Shown: one piece after another, positions 15,108 through 23,630 of the stretch
Layout of the letters: each line of letters starts with the position of its first letter
Numbering within the stretch: position 1 is the first letter of the stretch
Source of the DNA: Candidatus Uhrbacteria bacterium RIFOXYB12_FULL_58_10
GTDB taxonomy: Bacteria; Patescibacteriota; Patescibacteriia; UBA9934; GWF2-40-263
DNA: 36,060 nucleotides
Direction: 5' to 3'
NCBI GenBank assembly: GCA_001791645.1
Contig: MGFA01000010.1
Location: forward strand, 1-36,060
Notes under the pieces: generated by a model
What the model saw: the letters and a program-made list of their open reading frames with translations, nothing else
Databases searched by the model: none
Told to the model about the DNA's origin: nothing
Program-made: the position numbers and the translations under genes

Positions 15108-18086
15108 ATGCCTGAATACAAAATGCACGGTTGGAAAAAACGCAGTGGCACGAAGCATATTATCCGAAACCTGCTTACGCGACACAACGCGAAAAATCTC
15201 GTTCTTGCCGGAATCTTACTCGTGATCGTGGGATCGCTCGGCGCGCTCGGGACGTTCGCGTATTATTCGCGCAACCTTCCGGACCCGTCGCAGCTCACCG
15301 AACGTTCGATTTCTCAAACGACGAAGATTTACGATCGCACCGGCGAACACCTCCTTTACGAGGTATACGGCGAAGAAAATCGCACGCTCGTAAAAATACA
15401 GGAAGGCTTTTGCAAGGATGATCCAGCCCTCATGACGGATCCGAGCGGAATCCCGCTCCATATGCTTCAGGCCACGATCACGGCCGAAGACCGTGCCTTC
15501 TGCGAGCACGGCGGCTTCAGCGTAAAGGGATTGCTCCGCGCGGCCATCTTTCTCGGCCAACGCGGAGGCGGATCCACTCTCACCCAACAGCTCGTAAAAA
15601 ATGCCATTCTCTCGAACGAACGGCATTTGAGCCGAAAAATAAAAGAACTGATCATCTCGATCGAACTGGAACGCCGTTACTCCAAAGACGAAATCCTGCA
15701 GATTTACTTCAACGAGATCCCATACGGATCAACGTATTACGGGATCGAGGCAGCGGCGCAAAATTACTACGGCGTTCACGTCGACGAGCTAACGCTTGCG
15801 CAAATGGCCACGCTCGCGGCTATTCCACAGCTCCCCACGTACTATGCAAACAATCCGGACGACTTGGAGGGACGCCGGGATTGGATTCTCGACGGCATGG
15901 CGGAACAGGGATTTGTCTCCCCGTCGGAGGCAGACGCGGCAAAGGGCGAGGATTCCTCGATCGCGGTCAAAATTTCAAAGATCGAGGCGCCGCACTTTGT
16001 GTTTTATGTGAAGGAACAACTGGAAGAGCTGTACGGCCAATACCAGGCAGAAAACGGCGGGCTCAAGGTCATCACGTCGCTTGATTACGACCTGCAAAAA
16101 ATCGCCGAGGAAGAGGTGCTTTCCGGCGTGGACGCGCGCGGGCCGTCATATGACTTCACGAATGGCGCGCTGCTTGCCATGAACCCGAAAAACGGACAGG
16201 TGCTGGCCATGGTCGGATCCAAGGATTACTTCGATGAAGATATCGACGGACAGGTAAACGTGACGCTTAGGCCTCGCCAGCCCGGATCGAGCTTCAAGCC
16301 GATCGTATATACCGCCGGATTCTCGAAAGGATACACGCCGAATACCATCCTGTGGGACGTAAACACAGAGTTCCCGAGCGGAACTGGAACTTACGCCCCA
16401 AAGGACTATGACCTTGGCGAACGAGGCCCGTTGCGCGTGCGCAACGCCCTGCAAGGATCGCTCAACCTCCCGGCCATAGAAATGACATACCTGGTTGGCG
16501 TAGAAAATTTGCTCTCGTTCGCAGAAAATCTTGGATACACCACGTTCGCGGACCGGTCGCGATTCGGACTTTCGGTCGGCATTGGAGCGGGCGAAGTGAA
16601 AATGATCGAGCACGCGACCGCGTTCGCAACGCTTGCCAACGACGGCGTGCGCCACGAGCCGGTTTCCATCCTAAAAATCGAAGGCCCGGATGGAACCACC
16701 CTGCAGGAATGGAAGGAGAACTCCGGAGAAAAGGTATTGGACCAGAACGTCGCGCGCATGACGTCGAACGTGCTCTCGGACAACGCCGCGCGCGCGTACG
16801 TGTTCGGCGAATCGAGCTATCTGCAGCTCGGTGGCCGTCCGGTCGCGGCGAAAACGGGAACAACCAATGACTTCTACGACGCCTGGACCATGGGATACAC
16901 CCCTTCGCTCGTTACCGCCGTCTGGGTCGGCAATAACCAGTACGTGCCAATGCGACGCGGAGCTGACGGGTCAGTCGTCGCGGCTCCCATTTGGAACGCG
17001 TTCATGCGGCGTGCGCTCGAAGGAACACCCGTCGAGTCGTTCACGTCCCCTGAAATCCCAACTACGGGAAAATCCATTCTCGACGGGATCATGCCTGGTA
17101 CGACGGTAACCATTGACAAGGCCTCGGGGAAACTCGCGACCGAATACACGCCGTCTTCTTACCGGGAGGAACGAACCTACGCCGAATACCACTCGGTCCT
17201 GCAGTACGTCGACCGCAATGACCCGCTCGGCCCAATGCCGGAAAATCCGGCCAACGATCCGTATTATGAACCGTGGGAAAAGGCAATCTCAAACTGGATC
17301 GGGCGTCGCGAGGCCGAGACCGGGATCCAAATCGAACGAACTGCTCCGCCGACGGAATACGATGACGTCCATGTCCCGGAAAACTTCCCGTCCGTCACGA
17401 TTCGCACCCCGGACGACGGCGTCGAACTTTCTGACCGCGACCTGACCGTCGAGGCGGACGCTAATTCGCGACGTGGAATCGAACGGGTGGAATTCTATTT
17501 GGACGGCTATTTCCTCGCGGCGGACACAAGCGAGTCGTGGCGCGTTTCCACCACGATCCCGAACACGGTCAGTCGCGGATATCACACGTTCAAGGCCGTT
17601 GCCTATGATGACGTCGGAAATACAGGTTCGGACGCGATCGGCATTCATGTGAATTCCGAGGCCGCGGCATCCGCGTTCGAAATGATTGACCCGAGGAGCG
17701 GCCAAACGATCGAACGGACCGATAGCGACTACACGGTCGTGGTCACGCTTGAGCATCCGACCGACTACGCCTCCGTTACCCTGCACGTGCAAGGCGTCGG
17801 ACAGGGCGCAAAAACGCTAGTCGAGACAAAGTTCGATCCGTCATCACCGTACGTCACGTTCACCTGGCCACTGCCAGACGATGGGGACTGGGCATTGTCC
17901 GCGACCGCAGTCCCAAGCAACGACGGCGAACGCCTCGAAACCGCCGGCATCATCGTGCACGTCTCAACGCCGGCAAGTACGACAGAGCCCATGCTCATTC
18001 CCGTTGTCTCCGAAACAAATTCGGCAGACGCTCCGACGACAGATGTGACGCCTTTGCCGGCGCTCGACCCATTCGCGACAATCTAA
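15108..18086 (+). CDS. Class A penicillin-binding protein (PBP1A type) with two Ig-like C-terminal domains
   Basis: 992 aa. The start is the second ATG, which has GGGAG upstream; the track's start 33 nt earlier has no ribosome binding site. Order: basic cytoplasmic tail; membrane anchor about 29-52; GT51 glycosyltransferase with catalytic TAEDRAF near 128, GGSTLTQQLVKN and RKIKELIISIELE; transpeptidase with SSFK near 393, SLN near 450 and KTGTT near 582. Beyond about 755 are two beta-rich repeats. The first ('SVTIRTPDDGVELS...VEFYLDGYFLA...YHTFKAVAYDDVGN') resembles bacterial Ig-like domains; the second is more diverged. It polymerises and crosslinks peptidoglycan outside the membrane. Confidence 0.95.
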   Translation: MPEYKMHGWKKRSGTKHIIRNLLTRHNAKNLVLAGILLVIVGSLGALGTFAYYSRNLPDPSQLTERSISQTTKIYDRTGEHLLYEVYGEENRTLVKIQEGFCKDDPALMTDPSGIPLHMLQATITAEDRAFCEHGGFSVKGLLRAAIFLGQRGGGSTLTQQLVKNAILSNERHLSRKIKELIISIELERRYSKDEILQIYFNEIPYGSTYYGIEAAAQNYYGVHVDELTLAQMATLAAIPQLPTYYANNPDDLEGRRDWILDGMAEQGFVSPSEADAAKGEDSSIAVKISKIEAPHFVFYVKEQLEELYGQYQAENGGLKVITSLDYDLQKIAEEEVLSGVDARGPSYDFTNGALLAMNPKNGQVLAMVGSKDYFDEDIDGQVNVTLRPRQPGSSFKPIVYTAGFSKGYTPNTILWDVNTEFPSGTGTYAPKDYDLGERGPLRVRNALQGSLNLPAIEMTYLVGVENLLSFAENLGYTTFADRSRFGLSVGIGAGEVKMIEHATAFATLANDGVRHEPVSILKIEGPDGTTLQEWKENSGEKVLDQNVARMTSNVLSDNAARAYVFGESSYLQLGGRPVAAKTGTTNDFYDAWTMGYTPSLVTAVWVGNNQYVPMRRGADGSVVAAPIWNAFMRRALEGTPVESFTSPEIPTTGKSILDGIMPGTTVTIDKASGKLATEYTPSSYREERTYAEYHSVLQYVDRNDPLGPMPENPANDPYYEPWEKAISNWIGRREAETGIQIERTAPPTEYDDVHVPENFPSVTIRTPDDGVELSDRDLTVEADANSRRGIERVEFYLDGYFLAADTSESWRVSTTIPNTVSRGYHTFKAVAYDDVGNTGSDAIGIHVNSEAAASAFEMIDPRSGQTIERTDSDYTVVVTLEHPTDYASVTLHVQGVGQGAKTLVETKFDPSSPYVTFTWPLPDDGDWALSATAVPSNDGERLETAGIIVHVSTPASTTEPMLIPVVSETNSADAPTTDVTPLPALDPFATI

Positions 18087-18090
18087 AAAC

Positions 18091-18127
18091 AAAAAAACGG
18101 CAGCCTATGAAATCGCTGCCGTTTTTA
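18091..18127. terminator. Bidirectional terminator between PBP and UPF0462 genes
   Basis: Stem ACGGCAGC/GCTGCCGT with a 10-nt loop, A-tract on one side and T-tract on the other. It can serve the PBP (plus) and the dnaN-UPF0462 unit (minus), both of which end against it. Confidence 0.9.
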
Positions 18128-18679
18128 TTATCTCGAAAACGTGACGCTCGAAAAAACGTCCGGTTGGTGAAAATCCGGCTCTGCGCCGGGAACCGCGCTC
18201 CAGGCCAAATGTTGGCCTCCAACGAGAACGAACGCATTGGCTCGCACGATCTTCTTCGGAAGTACGTCCCAAGGCAGCTGTATGACGCTCTGCCACGTCC
18301 CGGGGGTCGCACTGGCGTTCCGATGGACAAACTCCCGTCCGAGCCAGTCATTCGAGCGATGACGCACGCCGTCAAACGACAGTACAAGGTAATGGCCTCC
18401 AGGCCCGAGCTCAACTTCCGTGTATGTCCCATCCTCTCCCACGAAAAACAGCTCAATCGCGTCGAATTCCCACGAGCCGTCCACCCGGGTATCGCGCGGA
18501 GCGTCCGGAACGTGACGGTCGTCACGCAGCGGCGCGTGCACGCGCACCTCAAGCCCGTTTTGTTTTTCCATGACCCATGCCTCGGCATGCATCGACTCGT
18601 CCCCGCACGGGTTCCCGTTCCACAAATGGTCGATCTTTATGTAGAGCGTGTCCGGTTCCCTTGGAATGACATGAGACAT
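18128..18679 (-). CDS. UPF0462 (C4orf33-like) family protein
   Basis: 183 aa. By recall it matches the UPF0462 family known from human C4orf33: LWNGNPCG near the start, WEFDAIELFF, YTEVELGPGGHYLVL, the LPWDVLP segment, and a C-terminal PDFHQPDVFSSV. These correspond to the family's 'WDGxPxG', 'LWDYEVVEAFFL', 'YLEVELxPHGxHLVL', 'LPWxxxP' and 'PDFHxLExF' blocks. The fold is probably a CBM9-like beta-sandwich; no biochemical role is established that I know of. It starts 20 nt after dnaN on the same strand, with no clear ribosome binding site. Confidence 0.7.
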   Translation of the reverse strand: MSHVIPREPDTLYIKIDHLWNGNPCGDESMHAEAWVMEKQNGLEVRVHAPLRDDRHVPDAPRDTRVDGSWEFDAIELFFVGEDGTYTEVELGPGGHYLVLSFDGVRHRSNDWLGREFVHRNASATPGTWQSVIQLPWDVLPKKIVRANAFVLVGGQHLAWSAVPGAEPDFHQPDVFSSVTFSR

Positions 18680-18699
18680 AAGAGTGTCCGTGCGATGAA

Positions 18700-19833
18700 T
18701 TATTGCCGAATCGGCATGATGAGATACAGATGGTTATCCAATCCGTCCGGGATAACGACGCATGGATTCCCCACGTCGATCATTTTAAACACGACGCGTT
18801 CGGATGACATGGAATTCAGACCGTCGAGCAGATAACGATAGTTGAGCGTCACTGAATTCGGCTTTCCCGTGATATCCGCCCCGCATGCGGTCGTATTTTC
18901 GCCGCGCGTGGCATCCACGGCCGCAAGCGACGCCTGCTTCGTAACAGGATCGAACCCAAACACGACATCAAACAATCCCGACTTCGAAAAAAGACTCGCC
19001 GTCTTCACCGCCTTGATAAGATCTTCGCGGTCCAGCATGGCCTGCGTGTCAAAGTCCTTTGGAATAATCTGCCCGTAATCGGGATAATTCCCCTCGATCA
19101 TTCGCGAGATCAGTTCCACCGGCCCATACGTGAAGGCTGCCTGCGAGTCCGAAACGGACAACTCGATGGACGGAGGACTTTCCACGTCGTCACGAAAGAC
19201 GGACAAGATGCGGTTTACCTCAAGGAGAGTCTTAGCCGGAATAATGACCGAGTTTTCTTCTTCGATCGGGGACACGAGCGGGATTGTTCGCTCGGCAAGC
19301 CGATAGGAATCCGTGGCCGCGAGCGTCAGACGCCCCTCGCCGTTTCCAACCGTGAAGCGCATGAGTACCCCGGTTAGTTCCGGACGGGACTCGTTCGTTG
19401 CCACGGCAAACACAACCTGTGAGAGAGCCTCCCTGAAATCATTCGCCGGAATCTTATACGTTTTCGTCCCCTGAACGCGAGGGACCAAGGGAAACTCCGT
19501 GGCCGCCAACGCGTTCATTTTCGTTTTTTGGCTTCCGCAGGAAACTCGAACGTAATCCGCGTTCCCCTCGATGACAATCGCGTCGTTCGGCAACAATGAG
19601 ACATAGTCGTAAAACAACTTGGATGGAACGGTCGTTTCGCCGGTTTCTTCCAATTTCCCTCGCACGAGGCAACTGACTGCCATTTCCAAGTTCGTCGTCG
19701 TAAAACGAATCGTTCCACTCTCCGCCTTGATCAAAACGTTTTGAAGAATTGGCAAGTTAACGTTCTTGCCCGTGAGATGGCTTACGATCGATAGCCCTTG
19801 ATGAAGGTTGTCCCTCGTACAGGTCAGCTTCAT
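18700..19833 (-). CDS. dnaN: DNA polymerase III beta sliding clamp
   Basis: 377 aa, full length. N-terminal MKLTCTRDNLHQGLSIVSHLTG, LPILQNVLI, the TNLEM(A) strand of domain 1, LAATDSYRLAERT in domain 2, and the conserved C-terminal end YLIMPIRQ, which corresponds to the MPMRL-type clamp terminus. It forms the dimeric processivity ring. It is downstream of dnaA in the same direction across a 283-bp gap. TAATAATAAT lies 9 nt before the ATG and may be its -10. Confidence 0.97.
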   Translation of the reverse strand: MKLTCTRDNLHQGLSIVSHLTGKNVNLPILQNVLIKAESGTIRFTTTNLEMAVSCLVRGKLEETGETTVPSKLFYDYVSLLPNDAIVIEGNADYVRVSCGSQKTKMNALAATEFPLVPRVQGTKTYKIPANDFREALSQVVFAVATNESRPELTGVLMRFTVGNGEGRLTLAATDSYRLAERTIPLVSPIEEENSVIIPAKTLLEVNRILSVFRDDVESPPSIELSVSDSQAAFTYGPVELISRMIEGNYPDYGQIIPKDFDTQAMLDREDLIKAVKTASLFSKSGLFDVVFGFDPVTKQASLAAVDATRGENTTACGADITGKPNSVTLNYRYLLDGLNSMSSERVVFKMIDVGNPCVVIPDGLDNHLYLIMPIRQ

Positions 19834-20116
19834 ACCGTCATCATTATTATTAGAGACGTTTTAAATATATTCTAGTAACGACAGTAGGGAGGTGGATGAA
19901 GTGGATAAGGTTGGGATTATGAGTTAACCCAGCCTATATTTCCACGTTCACGATGTGGAGTAACGGTTTGCTACTTCCTGGAAGACAAGTGGATGGAAGC
20001 AGTGGTTGGGGTGAACACAAGATGTGTGCAGGTGTTATCCGTCGCTCGACCACAGGGTTATCCGGCACATTCTGCGGAGTCTTTCCACATGGGTTCGCAT
20101 GTGGAAAGAACTGTGG
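19834..20116. other. dnaA-dnaN intergenic region, probable part of the replication origin
   Basis: 283 bp with no gene. It is crowded with GTGGA/TCCAC motifs resembling DnaA boxes (consensus TTATCCACA): AGTGGATAA at 19900-19908 is one mismatch off; weaker TTATCCGTC at 20035-20043 and TTATCCGGC at 20058-20066; several GTGGATG and TTTCCAC half-matches. A T/A-rich stretch lies at 19848-19873. Gene order and motif density fit an origin; no strand-skew calculation was possible. Confidence 0.55.
20081..20108. repeat. 10-bp perfect inverted repeat with DnaA-box-like arms
   Basis: CTTTCCACAT, 8-nt loop, ATGTGGAAAG, 9 bp past the dnaA stop. Each arm is close to the TTTTCCACA form of the DnaA box, in opposed orientation. 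There is no T-tract on the dnaA side, so it is not a normal terminator. Confidence 0.75.
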
Positions 20117-21526
20117 TTAAAGTGCGTACAACCGTTGTTTGATGAGTTCCAGGTCATGCTGGAGCTTTTCGTCCTCGCTTACGATTCCACAGATTTTATC
20201 GTAGGCGTGCATAGCCGTCGTGTGGTCTCTCCCGCCGATTTCCAACCCGATGGACGGATAGCTGGACTTCATCTCCTCGCGCATGAGGTACATGACGATT
20301 TGCCGTGGGAAGGCCAGGCGTTTTTCACGGCTCTTGCCGAGCAGGTCCTCGATCTGCAGGTCGAAATAACCGGCGACCGTGTGGATAAGCTGCCGCGCGG
20401 TGATTGATTTGCGCGCGGAGGCGGGTTGGAATGAGGAAAGGATCGGTCGGACGGAATCCACGGAGGGGATCATGTTCTTGAACTGGTGGAATGCGATAAT
20501 TTTGTTGAGCGCGCCTTCCAGTTCACGGACGTTGCTTTGCACGACGGTCGCGACATGATGGAGAATTTCCCTGTCGAGCGGAAATGACTTCTCCCGGCAT
20601 TTGGTATCGAGAATGGCGACGCGCGTCTCAAAGTCCGGACTTCCGACGTCCGCGAGCATTCCTTGCTCAAGGCGTGAGATTAGGCGATTTTCAAGGCCCA
20701 GAATCGCCTTTGGCGGCCGATCGGAAGAGATGACGATTTGCTTGTTTGTTTGATGGAGCTGGTTGAACGTGTGGAAGAACTCCTCCTGCGTCTGTTCCTT
20801 GCTCGTAATGAACTGAATGTCGTCGATGAGGAGAACGTCTACGGTTCGATAGCGATTTTTAAAATCTTTTGCTTGGCCGCTTCGTACCGCGTTGATGAAA
20901 TCATTGGTGAAACGCTCGCTTGTGACGTACAGGACCTTGGACGGCGGGTTCTTTCGAACAATCTCGTTGCCTATGGCTTGCAGCAGATGCGTTTTTCCAA
21001 GGCCGACGCCGCCATAGATGAACAATGGGTTGTAAACGCCGCCCGGTTGGGATACGACGGCCTGTGCAGCCGCGTGGGCGAGTTCGTTTTGTTTGCCGAC
21101 AATGAAGTTTTCAAAGGTATACTTGGCGTTGATTGAAAACTCGCCGAAGTTTTGTGTTGTGCTGTCCGGTTGTTGGCGATAGCTCGTGACGGGCTGAGTC
21201 TCGCGCGGAGCCTCTTCGCTTATCGATACGATGACCGGCTCATTGCGCTCATGGATGGGTTGTGACGTTCCCGAGGATCGTGCTTCAACCTTGTAGCAGA
21301 TTGCCTTCACGGTGTTGTTGGTGTGCGATTGCAGGCATTGGTAAATTTCCTTATGATATTTTTTTTCAAGCCATGCCTTTGTAAACATGTTAGGCACGCC
21401 GATAAATAGTTGCCCGTTGTCGAAGGAGACGATAAAGGTGTTTTTAAACCAGGTGGTAAAGTTCACCTTGCTGAGTGAGAGTTCCAGCTCGCCAAGAACC
21501 GCCTGCCACAGTTCGTTGGTATTCAT
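20117..21526 (-). CDS. dnaA: Chromosomal replication initiator DnaA
   Basis: 469 aa with all four domains: an N-terminal interaction domain (LWQAVLGELELSL), a variable linker (about 85-125), the AAA+ domain with Walker A GGVGLGKTH and Walker B LLIDDIQF, and a C-terminal DNA-binding domain with the signature GGRDHTTAMHAYDKI. It binds DnaA boxes and opens the origin. The start ATG is 41 nt after a candidate -10. Its promoter contains a perfect DnaA box, which suggests autoregulation. Confidence 0.97.
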   Translation of the reverse strand: MNTNELWQAVLGELELSLSKVNFTTWFKNTFIVSFDNGQLFIGVPNMFTKAWLEKKYHKEIYQCLQSHTNNTVKAICYKVEARSSGTSQPIHERNEPVIVSISEEAPRETQPVTSYRQQPDSTTQNFGEFSINAKYTFENFIVGKQNELAHAAAQAVVSQPGGVYNPLFIYGGVGLGKTHLLQAIGNEIVRKNPPSKVLYVTSERFTNDFINAVRSGQAKDFKNRYRTVDVLLIDDIQFITSKEQTQEEFFHTFNQLHQTNKQIVISSDRPPKAILGLENRLISRLEQGMLADVGSPDFETRVAILDTKCREKSFPLDREILHHVATVVQSNVRELEGALNKIIAFHQFKNMIPSVDSVRPILSSFQPASARKSITARQLIHTVAGYFDLQIEDLLGKSREKRLAFPRQIVMYLMREEMKSSYPSIGLEIGGRDHTTAMHAYDKICGIVSEDEKLQHDLELIKQRLYAL

Positions 21527-21764
21527 AGTGCGTGTGTCTCATCGACGATTTAGAAGCGACGCTCGTCATCTTAAATCATTTATCCACATGTGGGCAAGTG
21601 TACAGACGGTGGAAAGGATCTGTGCAGAAGGTGTGGGTATGGTTGATAAATTGGGGACGGTATGATAGGGTTGTCTCGGAATGACAGTTGGGTGCTGGTC
21701 AATTGATCAGATACTCAAAAATCATCTGTATATCTGTAAAAATAGTAATCAGTGACAATTCTCT
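21527..21764. other. rpmH-dnaA intergenic region, origin-like
   Basis: 238 bp without a gene. It holds a perfect DnaA box TTATCCACA at 21580-21588, another GTGGA motif at 21610-21614, and AT-rich sequence next to rpmH (21700-21760) that could be an unwinding element. A promoter for rpmH must be here too; several AT-rich -10 candidates exist and I cannot choose one. Confidence 0.55.
21568..21597 (-). promoter_or_regulatory. Candidate dnaA promoter with embedded DnaA box
   Basis: Minus-strand TTGCCC (21592-21597), 18-nt spacer, TAAGAT (21568-21573). The spacer contains TGTGGATAA, so DnaA binding would block polymerase. Confidence 0.5.
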
Positions 21765-21917
21765 ATGCCGAAGCGAACGCACCAACCAAAAAAGGCCCGT
21801 CGTGCGAAGGTACATGGGTTTCGTTCTAGAATGAGCACCAAGGCTGGACAGAACGTTCTCAAGCGACGTCGGGCCAAAGGCCGAAAGCATGTGAGTGTTC
21901 AGGCGAAGAAGAAGTAA
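21765..21917 (+). CDS. rpmH: 50S ribosomal protein L34
   Basis: 50 aa, too short for the ORF track. It reads [20 protein letters not shown], then a basic [20 protein letters not shown] core that is the L34 signature, and a Lys-rich end. It is in its classical place between the origin and rnpA, which starts 21 nt later. Confidence 0.96.
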   Translation: MPKRTHQPKKARRAKVHGFRSRMSTKAGQNVLKRRRAKGRKHVSVQAKKK

Positions 21918-21938
21918 GAGAAAGCCTGCTTCTCCGCT

Positions 21939-22277
21939 ATGTTACCCAGTCCGAATCGATTGCGTCTCGATAAAGACATCAAAGCGCTCTTTGCCAAAGG
22001 CAAGGGCGTGTTTGATGTCTGGGTGGGATTCAAGTTTCGAAAAAACGACCTCAACGTCACGAGATTCGCGGTCGTCGTCGGGACCAAAGTTTCAAAGAGT
22101 GCCGTGGTTCGAAATCGGTTGCGTCGGCAGGTTCGGGAAGCGATCCGTACCCGTTTGTCCGATATCAGGCCTGGCTATGACATTATGGTACTCGTAAAAA
22201 AAGAGGCGATGGGGGCATCGTTCCAGGAGCTGGAGAAGCATGTGGTCTCCGGATTGAAAAAAGCGAATATTTTATGA
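21939..22277 (+). CDS. rnpA: Ribonuclease P protein component
   Basis: 112 aa. LPSPNRLRLDKDIKALFAKG and the RNA-binding RNRLRRQVREAIR (RNR motif) are diagnostic. It assists the RNase P RNA in trimming tRNA 5' ends. The stop overlaps the yidD start by 4 nt. Confidence 0.95.
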   Translation: MLPSPNRLRLDKDIKALFAKGKGVFDVWVGFKFRKNDLNVTRFAVVVGTKVSKSAVVRNRLRRQVREAIRTRLSDIRPGYDIMVLVKKEAMGASFQELEKHVVSGLKKANIL

Positions 22278-22516
22278 GTCTTTCAAAGATCATCGTGCTT
22301 TGGACAATTCGGATTTATCAAAGCACCATTTCGTTTGACCATGGTTGGCCAAAGCGGTTTTACCCGAATGGGTATTGTCGTTTCTATCCGTCATGCTCCC
22401 AGTATGGCTACGAAAGCGTAGACAAGCACGGTGTCCTCATAGGAGGGATAAGAACGGTTTGGCGGATTCTCCGGTGCAATCCATTTTCGAAGGGTGGGCA
22501 TGATCCAGTCATTTAA
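22274..22516 (+). CDS. yidD: Membrane protein insertion efficiency factor YidD
   Basis: 80 aa. The family core is present: IRIYQSTIS, CRFYPSCSQYGYES, and RILRCNPFSKGGHDPV at the C-terminus. It is coupled to rnpA by an ATGA overlap. The usual next gene, yidC, does not follow; a terminator closes the unit here. Confidence 0.95.
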   Translation: MSLSKIIVLWTIRIYQSTISFDHGWPKRFYPNGYCRFYPSCSQYGYESVDKHGVLIGGIRTVWRILRCNPFSKGGHDPVI

Positions 22517-22542
22517 AAAACACCCGTTGCCGGGTGTTTTTT
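22515..22542. terminator. Bidirectional terminator between yidD and the microprotein gene
   Basis: AAAAAACACCCG-TTGC-CGGGTGTTTTTT, perfect and symmetrical. It ends the rpmH-rnpA-yidD unit (plus) and the nfo operon (minus). Confidence 0.93.
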
Positions 22543-22546
22543 AAGA

Positions 22547-22603
22547 CTATTCCTTTGGACAGGTGCATGGATCGCTGCCGCACGCGACGCATGTTTCATT
22601 CAT
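22547..22603 (-). CDS. 18-aa four-cysteine microprotein (putative)
   Basis: ATG to TAG reads MNETCVACGSDPCTCPKE. Its ATG overlaps the DUF167 stop as ATGA, the same coupling used elsewhere in this genome, and its stop is 4 nt from the terminator. So the ORF exactly fills the end of the operon. CxxC...CxC resembles a minimal zinc knuckle. No function is known; chance cannot be excluded at this length. Confidence 0.5.
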   Translation of the reverse strand: MNETCVACGSDPCTCPKE

Positions 22604-22821
22604 ACATCTATAGATAGCTGTTTGACGCGAGTCGTTGCACCGCGAACGAGGCGGACGCATGATTTTGAGACGTTATAGTGTTCCGCGACAAGACCGATAA
22701 TTGCCTCATTTGCCTTCCCCCGTTCGGGAGGGGCCGTGACCGACGCTTTCGCCGTATTTTCATCGAGCCAAACGATCTCATTTTTTCGTGCGCCTGGTTT
22801 TGCGTGTATGGTCACGATCAT
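22600..22821 (-). CDS. DUF167/YggU (UPF0235) family protein
   Basis: 73 aa. IHAKPGARKNEIV, VTAPPERGKANEAII and the C-terminal RLVRGATTRVKQLSI are the family's conserved blocks. The function is unknown, though it is widespread. The start is the ATG giving MIVTIHAKPG, 4 nt after the IMPase stop. Confidence 0.9.
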   Translation of the reverse strand: MIVTIHAKPGARKNEIVWLDENTAKASVTAPPERGKANEAIIGLVAEHYNVSKSCVRLVRGATTRVKQLSIDV

Positions 22822-22825
22822 AGTG

Positions 22826-23629
22826 TTAGCGGGAGGCCGACCTTTTTGTAATGGCAACGATATGCTTATGAATTGCTGCGTTCGTCGCGACAAGGTCCTC
22901 GCTTTTTATCGTCCAGTGCTTCCCGCAATAATTCGATACCTTGCCGCCCGCTTCCTCGACAAGGAGCATTCCCGCGACCGTATCCCATGGCTTATTCCCC
23001 GTTAAAATGGTTGCGTCCGCCCTTCCGCATGCCACGCCGGCGAGCATATGGGCCGCGGACCCAAGTCGCCGAAAATAGGGCGTCTTTCGTTCGAGGGCAT
23101 AAATGATCCGTCCGTGGCGCAGGCGGTCATGGTCGCGATATCCGCGTCCTGCGAACAGCATTGCTCCGCGCGTGACGTCGCGTTCGGATACGCGGATCGG
23201 CTTGCCGTTGAGCCTTGCTCCCTTCCCGCGATCCGCCGTGAACAGTTCGTCGTGCAGCGGGTCATAAATGACACCGAGCATCGGGATTCCATTCTGGACT
23301 CGCGCGATCACGACCGCGAATAGTGGGATGTGATTGATGAAATTTGATGTTCCGTCGAGCGGGTCAATGATCCAGGTGAATCCGGCGCCGGCAATATTGG
23401 GAGCTTCCAATCCCTTTGATTCCTCACTTAAGATACCGTCATTCGGGAAGGCGCGGCTGATTTTTTGGATGATCGCGTCGTTGCTCGCGAGATCCACGAT
23501 CGAAACCGGCTCCCGGAATTTTTTATAATGGACATCCAGGGATTCCGCGGAGCCCTCGTAGGCCGCCATCAGAATTTTTCCGGCTTCGCGTGCCGCAAAA
23601 ATAGCAGTTTTTAATGGAGAACTGGCCAT
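22826..23629 (-). CDS. Inositol monophosphatase-family phosphatase
   Basis: 267 aa. Metal-site motifs: ILSEES (Glu), IDPLDGTSNF, and the C-terminal NKPWDTVAGMLLVEEAGG. The family includes inositol-1-phosphatase, CysQ (PAP phosphatase) and fructose-bisphosphatase-like enzymes, and the substrate cannot be assigned. It begins 1 nt after the nfo stop. Confidence 0.92.
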   Translation of the reverse strand: MASSPLKTAIFAAREAGKILMAAYEGSAESLDVHYKKFREPVSIVDLASNDAIIQKISRAFPNDGILSEESKGLEAPNIAGAGFTWIIDPLDGTSNFINHIPLFAVVIARVQNGIPMLGVIYDPLHDELFTADRGKGARLNGKPIRVSERDVTRGAMLFAGRGYRDHDRLRHGRIIYALERKTPYFRRLGSAAHMLAGVACGRADATILTGNKPWDTVAGMLLVEEAGGKVSNYCGKHWTIKSEDLVATNAAIHKHIVAITKRSASR

Positions 23630-23630
23630 A

